DNA of 56,203 nucleotides from Azolla pinnata (Eukaryota; Streptophyta; Polypodiopsida; Salviniales; Salviniaceae): contig JBBBWG010016223.1 of NCBI GenBank assembly GCA_037176905.1, positions 25,529 through 81,731 on the forward strand, given 5' to 3'. Every line of letters starts with the position of its first letter. Position 1 is the stretch's first letter. The notes beneath the pieces were generated by a model, which made no database searches, was not told where the DNA came from, and saw only the letters and a list, made by a program, of their open reading frames with translations. The position numbers and the translations under genes were made by a program. Shown piece by piece: positions 45,587 to 56,203 of this stretch.

Positions 45587-48500
45587 TCACTCGGGCAGTG
45601 CTGGAGGGCCGGCTCTGAATCCACCTCCTCCACGACCAAAGCCAGGCCGTGCACTGGGACCATCCTGTTGAAAATGTATAAATCATTACAAGATTATGTA
45701 AACGAATCATGTTGCACTGAAATAATTCCAGATATTTCTTTATTTCCCAAAATTCTGATTTTTGGCACTGGTGAGACCCATTCCCTCCCTCGAACCAGAA
45801 AAATATAAATGCACAAATTACATATGTAACTTGTTTGGGTAAGGCAAATTAAAGAAGCATTGAGGATATCGGGAAGCGTTTCTCCAGAGTCTCAAGCAAC
45901 TTAAACAGCAAATACTTAGATGATGAAATTGAACCCTAAATGAACAGATGAGTACCCTAAATGATGGTTGAAAGCCCTCAGGTGCTCCACCCTTATCACC
46001 AAAACCACCTGGACCACGAGGGGGACCACCACGATATCCCTCTCTATCACCAAACCTTGGTCTATCACCACCTTCGAATCTTCTGCATTTAGCAAAAGGA
46101 TTTGAAATACATTAGAGTGGAGTATTCTCCAATTTAAAAACGGAAAGAGCTTTTTGGTAATGACCCTAGACAAAAGCTCACAAGTACTTATCAGTACAAA
46201 AAAAGAGAAAGACATATATTTTGAGCATATTCCATATAAAAACCCAGTGATCAAAGTGAATTTCATCCACTAGTCTTACAAGAGTCGCAAATTCCTGGGA
46301 AGCTCTCTGCAAATTAATATAATTCAACATTGCAAAAACTTGACGGCACAATGGCGTTTTAAGCATAAATAGGAACGTTTTCCAGCACATAAACCTAAAA
46401 CCATTCTCTGGACTAACGAGCATGTTGCATCAATAAGGTCAGTTTATAAAAAGCCGTTTTCTTGCAATTATCAAAAGAATTAAAAATAGATTTCTTATCA
46501 CTTAGATTTATATATGTTCACATACTAGTTAAACATATGGAATCATGCAATGTCATGTCACAGATGTTTGTCACTATATCAAAAATATATGTTGGTAATA
46601 CCTTGGTCTATCTCCAGGTGGTCCACCCATCGGCCTTCCTGGGGGTCTGGCAGATTTCTTCAATGTGGCAGGAACAATCTCAGAAGGCAGATTTAGGTAA
46701 GTCCTGAGATATTCAATGCCATCATTGGTCAAGTACCAGTAATAGTGCATCCATGCAAAGTTTTCCTTGACATATTCCTTTGACTTGAAGCTTTGCATCA
46801 GCTTAATAACTTGAAGATTAGGTACATCAATGTCAGGATGCTTGGGAAGGTTATAGTCCTTCTTAGCATATAGAACTCCCTCTGCAAAAATATTATGATA
46901 AGCACATGCCAAATGGCAGTAAACTACCTAAACAAGCTAGCTCCATAGAAGAAGAAGTGATTATCGCACCTTTGAAGAGGTACTTGTAAACCTCCACTCG
47001 ATTCTTCTTTGGTATCAACTGCAAGCCAATGGAGAAAGCTTGAGTGCAAAATACTAACGATACTCTCATGCTATACATGTTAGCGAGCAAACAAAATCAT
47101 GTCCGAGATATAGAGGTTAAGTCATTCAGCGTGAGAGCATTTCAACCACCACCAAAAAAACCAGGCTTCATCTTATTGAATTATAAAGCACGCTCCACAA
47201 GCTTTCCAAGCCACATAAAATCACTTCCCTTAATCTGTATAAAGAGCAAGAAGGCTACCGGCATTTTATATGCTTTTTGAGTCATAAAATCAACACATGC
47301 ATACTTGCAACAGCATGATTGTTTTGTGGTTTGGGGAAATAACACTGAGTTACTAATTGCAAGTGAAAGGAGAGTTTTCCAGCCATCTAGAGCTTAACGA
47401 GAACATTCATTCTAGCACGCAACTTTAGAAGTAGAAAACAAATAAATCAGAAAATGCTAATTCAATCGAGCAAGAATCTGATTTGCTGATGCCAATATCA
47501 CATGATAAAATTACAAACAAAATTATTATACGGCTTCCTGTTACCGTTTGCAGGAAATTACAAGGCTATGAGAATACAGATAGTATCTCTGGAAGAAAAT
47601 TTACAACGCTACGAATCACCCAGACTCATTACAAAAGCATGGCGTACTGCTGATTTATGCAAGACCAAATTCAGAAAAAAACAACAATAAGGAGCAAGGG
47701 AAATGTCATAAGGTAGTTTTTGTGCATAGTCACTAAAGGCCAGGCCTTTGAAAACATTGACTCAAGCTCTTATCTTCATAATCATTGAACAAGCTAGGGA
47801 TTTGACTAACCTGCTGAATGGAAGGCGATAGTGTACAATATATGACAGATAACACACTTTACCTGTGGAGAAATACAGAGCTGGAAGTGGATTGCTTTAC
47901 ACAGAAAACTGTCAACTTGTGGCAAAGATTCACAAAACCTTGGCAAGGTAGTGTTCTTGGCCTACTATTTAAAAAAAATACATATTTCACGGTAAGGTAA
48001 AAGCTATGTGACCTAGAGTGGAGAACGTTGGTCATAATCATGAGAAAGGAAGTAGTATTGGTCAAGAATGAATTGTTTTTAGGAGTCAAGCAGAAATTCT
48101 GACAAAGAGATTACTGACCTTCAATTAATCGATATTTGAAAAACAATCATATTCATGGACAAAAGTCAATCGACTGTCGCACAGATTCATAAAGACTTGA
48201 TATAAGTAGTGCTTTTGGTCTAATATTTGAGAATACTAATTTTGATGGCGAAGTGGTAGCTGTATGGCCAAGAATACAGAAGACTACTCAATTTCATCGG
48301 TAAAGAAGGTACTCTTTACAAACAATTAGTCGTGTCAATGATTCATCGCAATTATGGAACAGTATTGCTGTGCCTAGTCCGGCAGTCTTGGCCGAGCTAT
48401 GATGCTACACTCGTGGATAGTCAAAAGATCTGGGGGGAAATCCACAATGCTTTCGAGGAAATATGTCAGAATACTGCATTTTTGCGTACGCTCTACCAGC

Positions 48501-48849
48501 GCGATTGCAATACCGCGACAGAACAGATATAGATAGAAACAGGATCGGCGGTGAGCATTCACATCAGGATCCGGACTAAATACCAGGTTGCACCAGTAGA
48601 CACAGGGAGAAAAGGAAAGCGATCGAAGCGAAAACAGCACGGCATGAAGAAAAAAACGAAGAAAAGACTTGAAAGCCATATGAACGAGCTCCGTCAGGAG
48701 GAACCTAGCAGGCTGGAGGAAATCCAGGTCGAGGAAAGGGGGCCTCGACGGATTCCGGGGGGGCAAAATGGAAGCCGAATTCGCCACGAAATACAGCAAA
48801 AAGACGCTCGTTTGCGAAGCAATCAGCGAGAGATATGGAGACATACCAT
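45587..48849 (-). CDS. RPS10: 40S ribosomal protein eS10
   Basis: Exons 48849-48847, 47018-46970, 46881-46602, 46082-45956 and 45664-45587 join in phase to 178 codons, normal for plant eS10. The body is unmistakable: [87 protein letters not shown], then a Gly/Arg-rich tail ending GPPALPE. The protein belongs to the beak of the small subunit. The first exon contributes only the ATG: the sole ATG followed directly by a good donor (ATG|GTATGT) lies at 48849, giving a first intron of about 1.8 kb. The placement fits the telo-box and site II-like motif just upstream, usual for plant ribosomal protein promoters. Exon 1 is inferred from these signals, the other exons from clear homology. Confidence 0.92.
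47905..48295. repeat. Diverged direct repeat in eS10 intron 1
   Basis: A segment near 47905-48030 (ending in TAGTGTTCTTGGCCTACTATT and following bases) recurs, much diverged, near 48165-48290 (TAGTGCTTTTGGTCTAATATT). Length is about 120 bases. Confidence 0.55.
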
Positions 48850-49010
48850 GATGGAGCACGGAAGGGGCGGGCGTCTCCGACGAAACGGCGGCGGTCCGAG
48901 CTTGGGGAATCTCTGCTGCACCTCGCTGCGTGCTCGGAAAGGAAAGGCTGCTTCTTCGCAAACAGGTTTCTGATATAGCAAGGTTCTCTTCCCGGACGCA
49001 GAAGATGGAA

Positions 49011-49050
49011 AAAACCCTAAAATCTTCCGGTTTCACACTGGGGCCTCTTT
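49011..49050 (-). promoter_or_regulatory. Telo-box and site II-like element of the eS10 promoter
   Basis: AAAACCCTAA at 49011-49020 is a perfect telo-box (AAACCCTAA). GGGGCCTC near 49040 resembles a site II element (TGGGCY). Both lie 160-200 bases upstream of the eS10 ATG, the usual pairing in plant ribosomal protein and translation genes. Confidence 0.7.
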
Positions 49051-49129
49051 TGTCCGGACAATCGGCGAAAAAAACAGAAGCTTTCAGAATCCCTTCCTTT
49101 GTTTTCTTCTTCTGGCATTTCCGTGATCA

Positions 49130-50275
49130 CCTTCTTCAAACTCGTTTTGCTAAAAAAACTTTTTTTTTTTTTTTTTTTGGTCGATCTATTCTGAATTACC
49201 TTGCTCGACTTTGTTTTGCTTCTTCTTTTTTTTCCGTCGATCGATTCTGAATTACCTTGTTCGAACTTGTTTTGCTCATTTTTGGCTTTTTTTTTTTTTT
49301 CGGTCGATCGATTCTGACTTACCTTGCTCGAACTTGTTTTTGCTCATTTTTGGCTTTTTTTTATTTTTTTCGGTCGATCGATTCTGTCTTACCTTGTTCG
49401 ATTTGTTTTGCTTTTTTTTTTTTTTTTTTTAGTCAGTCAATTCTGAATTACCTTGTTCAAACTTGTTTTGCTAATTTTTTTTAAAAAATTTGGGTCGATC
49501 GATTCTGAATTACCCCGTTCAAACTTGTGTTGCTAATTTTTTCTTTATTTTTTCTCATTCGATCAATTCTGACTTACCTTGTTCAAACTTGTTTTGCTTT
49601 TTTTTTTTTTTTTTTCGGTCGATCAATTCTGAATTGCCTTGTTCAACTTTGTTTCGCTATATTTTTTTTTTTGGTGGATCGGTTCTGAATTACCTTTTTC
49701 AAACTTGTTTTGCTAATTTTTTTCATTTCTTTTTCGATCGATCGATTCTTAATTACCCTATTCAAACTTGTTTTGCTATATTTAATTTTTTTTCGGTCGA
49801 TCAATTCTGAACTACCTTGTTCAAACTTGTTTTGCTATATTTTTTCTTTATTTTTTTTCGGTCGATCAATTCTGACTTACCTTGTTCAAACTTGTTTTGC
49901 TAGATTGAAGTGTGGCGATGGAGGCTCGACACAACAGACGAAGAAACAGAAGTGCGGACATATTATATATACTAATGCATTTTTTTTTTTTTTTTCCGTC
50001 AATCAATTCTGAATTACCCTGATCAAACTTGTTTTGCTTTTTATCTTTTTTTTTCCGGTCAATCCATTCTGAATTACCTTGTTCAAACTTGTTCTGCTAA
50101 TTTTTTTTTATTTTTTTTTCGGTCGATCGATTATGAGTTACCCTATTCAAACTTGTTTTGCTATTTTTTATAAAAAAAATTCCAGTCGATCGATTTTGAA
50201 TTACCTTGTTCAACTTTGTTCTGCTCAAATTTTTTGATTTCTTTTCGGCAGATCGATTTCTAAAGCTTTAGATTC
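49130..50275. repeat. 17-copy array of a T-tract plus TCGATCGATTCTGAATTACC unit
   Basis: Each unit of about 60-70 bases has a run of 8-20 T, then CGGTCGATCGATTCTGAATT, ACCTTGTTCAAACTTGTTTTGCT. I count 17 copies of the TTGTTTTGCT end, from 49141 to 50216. One unit is interrupted at about 49905-49980 by roughly 75 unrelated bases. TCGATCGA or TCGATCAA recurs at each junction. Phe-rich open frames here are artefacts. Confidence 0.93.
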
Positions 50276-50400
50276 GATCGAACACTACCCTATAACGTCT
50301 CGGCTCGTTCGCATCTGCTTCAACAACTCACCAAAGCCGATCAGGCAGAAGACCTTGGCCAAGATGCCTACATTTTTGTAATGTCTATTGCAAATTACAA

Positions 50401-50517
50401 TAGAGGAAACCAATCGCAGTTCGTATGGAGGGAAATGAACAGTAAGATAACCGCATTTCCCCCATAATGCTGCTCTAAGGTCAAATGTGGGATATGAGCT
50501 GCGATTGGTTTCCTCTA
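50401..50517 (+). other. Fold-back: 26-base inverted repeat with a 65-base loop
   Basis: The arm at 50401-50426 (TAGAGGAAACCAATCGCAG, TTCGTAT) matches the reverse complement of 50492-50517 at 24 of 26 positions. Both differences would be G-U pairs in a forward-strand RNA, but A-C mismatches in the reverse. The loop holds a second small inverted pair (GGGAAATG / CATTTCCC). It could be a microRNA-like hairpin or the core of a small inverted-repeat transposon; no target-site duplication was seen. Confidence 0.6.
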
Positions 50518-50954
50518 GAAGAGACGATACGGAACGTATGGGAGGAGGATTAATGTCATAAGCTGATTGGGCAGCAAATTGAGGCGATATCAACAAGGAA
50601 TCAAGGATACAAATATGCTCATGTCATTCGATAGAACAAGTTTAACATTGCAGATATGTGTAAAGAGGTTTGTAATATGAGACTCTCAACAATCCCATGC
50701 ACAACATGTGCACAACTCTTCATTTTACTAAGAGAAAATTACCCACAAACTCTTAGCAAATTTATAAATTACATTATATTGCCCAAATAAGCGTCTGGTT
50801 TTATCACTAATCGATTGACACCTAATCGTTGCTCACTATTTGATTCTATCCTTCTCTTATTAATCGCTTCCATCAATCTCTTCTCGTGTTCATCGATTCA
50901 TAATCTTCCTACTGCTATCTACGAATTGCTTCCTACGCCCTACTGCTGTTTCCC

Positions 50955-51335
50955 TATCGATTCCCTTTCTTTTGTATTCAACGAACAAAAGTTAGTGTAA
51001 TCTCGGGGTCTAATTAATATCGTGCAAATCAATTAATCGAACGTTAATTTTCAGCGACAGATAAAAGTAAGCCTTAATATGTAACTAATAAACTTGTCAG
51101 GCGATTCTTCGATCAAAATTCTCCTTTCTCTAAATCTGTTTTCAGGGGGGGGAAAAAGAAGAAGAAGCCCTCTAACAGGATCAAGCTTTATCGATTTGGA
51201 AATACTCAAATTACCCATCGATTCCCTTACTTCGGCATCCGATTAACAGAAAGTTAATGCGATCTCGAGATCCAATTAATCCGGCGCCAATCAATCAATC
51301 AGACGTTAATCGACAGCGAGAGATGATGATTCTTT
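50955..51335 (+). repeat. Diverged direct duplication of about 120 bases
   Basis: A copy at about 50955-51075 (CTATCGATTCCCTTTC, then GTTAGTGTAATCTCGGGGTC, CGAACGTTAATTTTCAGCGA) recurs at about 51215-51335 (CCATCGATTCCCTTAC, then GTTAATGCGATCTCGAGATC, CAGACGTTAATCGACAGCGA). It lies upstream of the PIMT promoter. Confidence 0.7.
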
Positions 51336-51454
51336 GTTCCTTTTCAGAATCTGTTTGTATCTATTTGGAAAATATTGTTATTGTAATAAGATCATATCAT
51401 AAGGTCACATTTTATCGTATCATTTTTCACTATTAAGACTCAGGAGTATATGAA

Positions 51455-51490
51455 TTAGGGTTAGGGTTAGGGTTAGGGTTAGGGTTAGGG
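51455..51490. repeat. Six TTAGGG units in the PIMT promoter
   Basis: TTAGGG occurs six times without interruption, followed by TTTT, about 140 bases upstream of the PIMT ATG. On the reverse strand it ends in an AAAACCCTAA telo-box. The unit is the six-base kind rather than the seven-base TTTAGGG typical of most plant telomeres. Confidence 0.95.
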
Positions 51491-51631
51491 TTTTCTGCTC
51501 CCGCTCCGAACCAGACCTGTCTGCTGCTCGCCTGCTCCGCGCCGCTCTCCGCTCGATCCCGTTTCTCTGCCTCTTCGTCTCTTCGATTCCCAAGAGGAGT
51601 AGGAGCTGAGCCATTCTAGTCGAATCGAACG

Positions 51632-54414
51632 ATGAGCTGGACCAGCCATGGCAAGGACAACGACGACCTCGTGCACACGCTGCACAGTGAGTGGCCCCTC
51701 TTCTTCTTCTTCTTCGTCTTCTTCCTTTCTCTTCTCCATCGGCGGCGGCATTCGCATCGCCATCTTTGTTTTTTCCTCGGAAAAACAGGTTGCCGACGCA
51801 TGTGTTTTGGTTGTGCATTTTGCGAGTTGGCTGTTAGGGTCCTGTGTTTTGATACGTTTTACTGAGTTGTTAGTCGTCCACTCATCCGCAGATGGAATTC
51901 TGTTGAAAATACCATGGATCTGGAAAGATCTTGGCATTTTCAACATTGATGGGTAATTTGGTGTTAAACTTGATATTATCTGCTGTTAAACTTTGTCACA
52001 AGTTCGGGAGAAACATTTCTTCGCATTGATGTGTGTAATTCGGTGTTTTTCATTTATCGGAGCTCGTAAAAGGTAATGCATCATAGGAAACGGCAAATCA
52101 CTTCCGATATTTAGGAAAGGGGTAGAAGATTAGTGAGATTGTTTTGCTCTTATTATATAGAAGGTTGGTAAAAAGATTTAAATAAGAAATAACGAGATTG
52201 TTGCAGACAATAGCTATATGGGTTCGTTATGCGGGATGTTGAAAAAGTTAACCCTACATGCCCTAAGTTGGGTGCTTTAGAGTTTTCCTTGTATTTCAAC
52301 CTGGGCCTCAAAACCAAATTTTATTTGCTGTTCTTCCAGAAAACAATATTCTTACCTCAGCCACGGCCATGGAAGCAATGAAGCAAATCGATAGAGCAGA
52401 CTATGTTCCACAGGGCTATGCTCCATATGCAGATTGTCCTCAACCAATAGGTAGCCAAAGAGATTTCTCTTTTGTTAACCTTCACATGTATTTATTTTTT
52501 GGATTTTGATATGGGTCTGCTCAAGGAAGCACGTTAAACATGATTTTATCATTTCTTTTATTGTTTCAATAAAAAGAGGTTGTTCATCTCTATTTTTCAG
52601 ATTCCCGAGGATACTTTGGTCTCTTAGAGTATTGATGCATCTTTCCTTTTTTTCATTTCTTTATAACCGTATTGTAATTATCTTTCATGAATTGCTTTAT
52701 GGCAGGATATGGTGCAACCATATCAGCACCTCATATGGTAAGAGTCGAGTGCATTACAAATGCTTTCGAATCTGTAAACCATCGACGATCAAATTACTAA
52801 CATAAGGTTCATTTTACTTATTCCAGCATGCATATTGCCTTTCCCTTCTTTCAGATTTTATGAAGCCTGGTTCGTCTGTCCTCGATGTTGGATCTGGGTC
52901 AGGTTATTTGACAGCTGTCTTTGCATTAATGGTAATGTTAGAAAGAATGTATTCATTCTTATGGCACGTCAACTTATTTTTTTATCCATGTTACTCAGAG
53001 TGCACAATCATATGAGAATTTCTTTGCCTCATATATTGGTTGCTTTTTAATTGCAAGATTTTATTTATGCAGATGCATATTCTGTACATCATTGTTAATG
53101 CCACTTAGAATCAAGCCTTCATATTGATTGCGATGTTTAGTTCTTTTCTTAGGTGTTGAAGGAGAATATATTTTCTCCATTCTACACATCAATCATGAAT
53201 ATATTTTGGTCACATTGACTGGCTGATTGCATAGGTTTCGCAGTATCTGTTTTTATTTATTCATTTGAGTTTCTGGTTTGTCAGATGCTTTATCTAGCAT
53301 TTCTTACTGTAACAACCTAGATGACATAAAAACCCAAATCATCTAGGTGGTGTTCGCAATTGAGGATAACACCAGAAGCTGTTCCTTGTAGTTGTGATGG
53401 GAGGTGTTGTCCAGGGTTTGCTGTAAAATTCATAAGAGGCTGCAGGCTAACCATTTTTGTATCATTTCGAAGCTACTAGTTCGAATATCTTACAAAGTCT
53501 TTATGTCAATCATATATTTTGTAAAATTTGAGTGGGTTGGCTGACATATATCAAGCATAGTCCTTCACGAGATTAAAACAGTTTGGGATTCTTACAACTT
53601 GGGTTACGAGGATCTTTTCACTGTCTCCTTTCAAAGGTTGGGGAGACTGGAAGGGCTGTTGGGGTTGAGCATATATCCGAGCTTGTGGAACGTTCTATCG
53701 AAACAATAAAGAAAGGAAAAGCTGCCCATCTTCTAGAAAATGGAAGACTTTCGATCCACTGTAAGCAATACTGAATGCTTTATCGAGTCAAGATTTTTTG
53801 GTTGTCTTCTCAGAGAGTATTCACATTTTTTACGACAACTCTACAGCCACTGATGGTAAGCTGGGATATGCTGAAGCAGCTCCATACGATGCTATTCATG
53901 TGGGGGCAGCAGCTGCTGGTAATGCTATTTCAGTATAATTTTATTATTTTCAATGTAAATATTCTATTATTTTCTTATCAGAATTGCACGATGATTTTAG
54001 AACTTCCGGATGCTCTTATACAGCAGTTAAAGCCTGGAGGTCGGATGGTCATACCAGTGGGTAAAGCAATGCAGGTTTGCTTTGTAACTTAGATATAAGC
54101 TTGGATTGACTAATGCTGTGACTAGATTTGCTGAAGAGTCGACTGATTTCCTTGAGACGCATTTCAGATTACCCCTAGGTTTAAAATAGCAAGATCACAA
54201 TGAATCTAGTCTGTACCAATGAAATTCTTTTGAGAGCCAGGGGATGTTCTTTTATAGACTTGAATTGTTTGGACATTTCCACAATAACACTGTAGTTTGA
54301 ACACATTCTCTTTGCCTTGTTGTCATGCAGGATCTTATGGTTATCGATAAACTACTGGATGGGTCTCTGAAGAAACATTCTGAAATGGGTGTCAGATATG
54401 TGCCTCTTGTTTAA
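51632..54414 (+). CDS. PIMT: Protein-L-isoaspartate O-methyltransferase (PIMT)
   Basis: Exons 51632-51686, 52340-52450, 52706-52737, 52827-52931, 53637-53760, 53847-53918, 54001-54074 and 54331-54414 join in phase to 218 codons; the family is about 210-230. PIMT repairs age-damaged proteins by methylating L-isoaspartyl residues with SAM, important in seeds and spores. Visible landmarks: [35 protein letters not shown], the SAM loop [50 protein letters not shown] and the end MGVRYVPLV. The third coding exon is only 32 bases. All introns are GT-AG. A short N-terminus with no targeting signal suggests a cytosolic form; an alternative upstream start is not seen. Six TTAGGG units stand upstream. 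Confidence 0.94.
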
Positions 54415-55793
54415 TAGCCCATTAATTGAAGCAGACATCAACCTGGAGGAAATGTATGTAGTCAGTTAGCTGTTGAAAGTGTACAAAGTCCGTTTTGAAC
54501 ATGTTGTATATGCTTTCTGTCATGGGACATCATACCATATAGTCAAAGTGAATGCATCCATGCTTGTCTGTTCACAAAGCTGAAAAGTTCCTAACATGTT
54601 CTTCAAGAAATAAAATAGAAAGGCATCTTTTAAGAACTTGGATCGTCATGTGTTGCATTTTGCGTAAAACATGTCAAATTCCGTTAAAAATGTAAACCTT
54701 TTGAATAAGACACTGATTGCTTTTAAATTGCAACCTTTGAAATTAGAATGCCAATCACATTTGAAGATTCGCCACCGGCCATCAATGATCGAAGTTAGCA
54801 TGGCGATCACTTTGCGTTCATTCATTGAATGGAAGAAGACTCAATAGGGAAATGCCAAAAGACAAAAGCAGATCTTGGCACCAAGAATTAACACACCGGT
54901 TGTTGGAGGTTCTATGCTAATGATGGATTGGCAAGGATGGGATTACAGACATTAATCTGTTGTGGCATCATTGTAGGGTGTTTCACAAGACAATTATCAC
55001 TATCTTTTGTGTTTTCATGAGAATAGAGATAACATAGAGAGAGTGGATGCTTGAGCTTGTCACAGATGATCATGACAGAAAACCACATTGGGCTGCTCAT
55101 ATAAGAAAACACATGTCAAGTATATACATACCCTAAACCCTAAATTGCTCAGTTGCAGAGCATGATTGAGGTTTAACATCTCATTCCATGAGCCAAGTCC
55201 TCACCAGGCAGAACAGTGGGCAGAGATCGTCTTGTGGGTGAAACTTGATGCAGGTTTTGGCCTCACAAAAAAAGGTGCTTTGGTTAGGAATCTAGCCACA
55301 ACGTATATGCATCGACTTTTGTCGGATCGAGATCGCACTTGAGAATATGCTCACGATAACACCCGTCGTTCACCGGATAACATTGCATAGATGCCACCAG
55401 ATAATGCAGTGGGTTCTACTGGAGGTCGAGAGAAAAAAACCAGATGAGCATTTGCTAGAAAAAAACACGAATGACGAGATTGTGCACATGCGCACACTTG
55501 AATGGATCGTCGGAGGATCGAGATGGAGAGGTCGAAGCTTTCAAAGCCCATGCCAGAAGCTCTCGCTATGTTCTATGCTTTCTACGCATAGCATGCACTA
55601 TATGCAATGCACAGTATGTGTGCATACATAGAATGGGTGCTGCTAAAAGAAGACAAGATCTACATACAAATTAAGAATGACAAATGTAATATGTTTTGTA
55701 AACAATGACATCATTCTCATTTGTTTCAGATATATGTTCTTATACGAAATTATTGTCTTGCTTTTCCCACTCCCTTAGTTGTAGTCACATGCA
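54415..55793. other. PIMT 3' flank and intergenic
   Basis: No gene recognised. CCCTAAACCCTAAA at about 55131-55144 is two units of the seven-base plant telomere repeat. Short frames near 55347-55674 have no known relatives. Confidence 0.5.
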
Positions 55794-55915
55794 ATGTATA
55801 TGATTTACCCATTTGGATTATTGTAGCCATTTGGCACTCTTTATATAACTAACTATGTATATGATTTACCCATTTGGATTATTGTAGCCATTTGGCACTC
55901 TTTATATAACTAACT
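55794..55915. repeat. 61-base exact tandem duplication
   Basis: The unit starting ATGTATATGATTTACCCATT and ending CTTTATATAACTAACT is present twice in direct succession with no difference that I can see, so the duplication is recent. Confidence 0.96.
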
Positions 55916-55959
55916 GACATGATAAATTCTTGGGGAAAAAAACGAATGATAAGTGTATG

Positions 55960-56203
55960 TGTCCATGTATGTGTGTGTGTGTGTATGTATGTATGTATGC
56001 ATGCATGTGTGTATGTATGGACGTGTTTGTATGTGTGAATGAATGTATGCTGCTGGAAAAACAATAAGTATGCACATACATACATGCATACATACATGTG
56101 TGGTGTGGTTCAATCTATGCATGCATGTGTGCATGGATGCATGCATGCTGCATGAGTGTATTGTATGGATGCATGCATGCATCCATGCACACATGCATGC
56201 ATA
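55960..56203. repeat. ATGTATG / TGCATG repeat block running off the right edge
   Basis: TGTGTG, ATGTATG and ATGCATG words continue to the end of the window. The composition matches the block at 40045-41095. Open frames over it are artefacts. Confidence 0.9.

Noticed and set aside
48374..49036. 220-codon reverse frame over the eS10 leader
   Set aside because: It crosses the telo-box, leader and first intron of eS10 and shows no known domain.
49139..50012. Phe-rich frames, and a superficial CRISPR-like look of conserved cores with variable spacers
   Set aside because: The spacers are T runs of varying length, not unique sequences, and the context is a plant nuclear genome without cas genes. 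It is a satellite-type array.
1..56203. A new multi-gene system or mobile element with coding capacity
   Set aside because: No reverse transcriptase, transposase, integrase, viral or clustered defence genes were recognised; the genes are typical dispersed plant genes.

Overview
The window is nuclear DNA from a land plant. Split genes have GT-AG introns of about 60 to 1,830 bases. Products include intron-free PLS-type pentatricopeptide-repeat (PPR) proteins, a DA1 ubiquitin-dependent peptidase, a DUF247 protein, a KLCR/CMU protein, a DUF3537 receptor-like protein and OCP3. The style of the PPR proteins suggests a fern or other seedless vascular plant rather than a flowering plant; that is inference and no species is assigned. 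All exon joins below were made by eye from splice sites, reading phase and similarity to known families.

Layout: 1-690 minisatellite; 2139-4535 (+) PPR; 5007-8109 (-) DA1-like, 12 exons; 9078-10991 (-) PPR; 12044-14305 (+) DUF247 with long single-residue tracts; 16260-17072 repeat-rich promoter with six TGACGTCA boxes; 17084-20945 (+) KLCR/CMU TPR protein; 21590-21916 (+) small uncertain ORF; 22627-26218 (+) DUF3537/GRL membrane protein; 27283-29479 (-) membrane-anchored dual-specificity phosphatase with a 167-base satellite in its intron; 30674-33723 (+) OCP3-like plastid homeodomain protein; 34912-39782 (-) U5 snRNP GTPase (Snu114/EFTUD2/CLO), 10 exons; 40045-41095 hexanucleotide repeat block; 42640-44511 (+) FtsJ-fold cap 2'-O-methyltransferase-like protein, preceded by a 62-base tandem array; 45587-48849 (-) ribosomal protein eS10; 49130-50275 a 17-copy T-tract array; 51632-54414 (+) protein-L-isoaspartate methyltransferase (PIMT), with six TTAGGG units in its promoter; then intergenic repeats.

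The genes are mostly unrelated single-copy housekeeping and regulatory genes: splicing (U5 GTPase), translation (eS10), RNA capping (FtsJ-like), protein repair (PIMT), organelle RNA processing (two PPRs) and growth control (DA1). There is no operon-like logic and no sign of a new multi-gene system. What stands out is the density of tandem repeats, several of them inside introns, at exon edges or in promoters. The observations most worth checking are the intronic duplications in the KLCR gene that copied an exon end but lost its splice donor, the 167-base satellite inside the intron that splits a phosphatase active site, the TGACGTCA array, an extra exon inside a LIM zinc finger, and a fold-back at 50401-50517.
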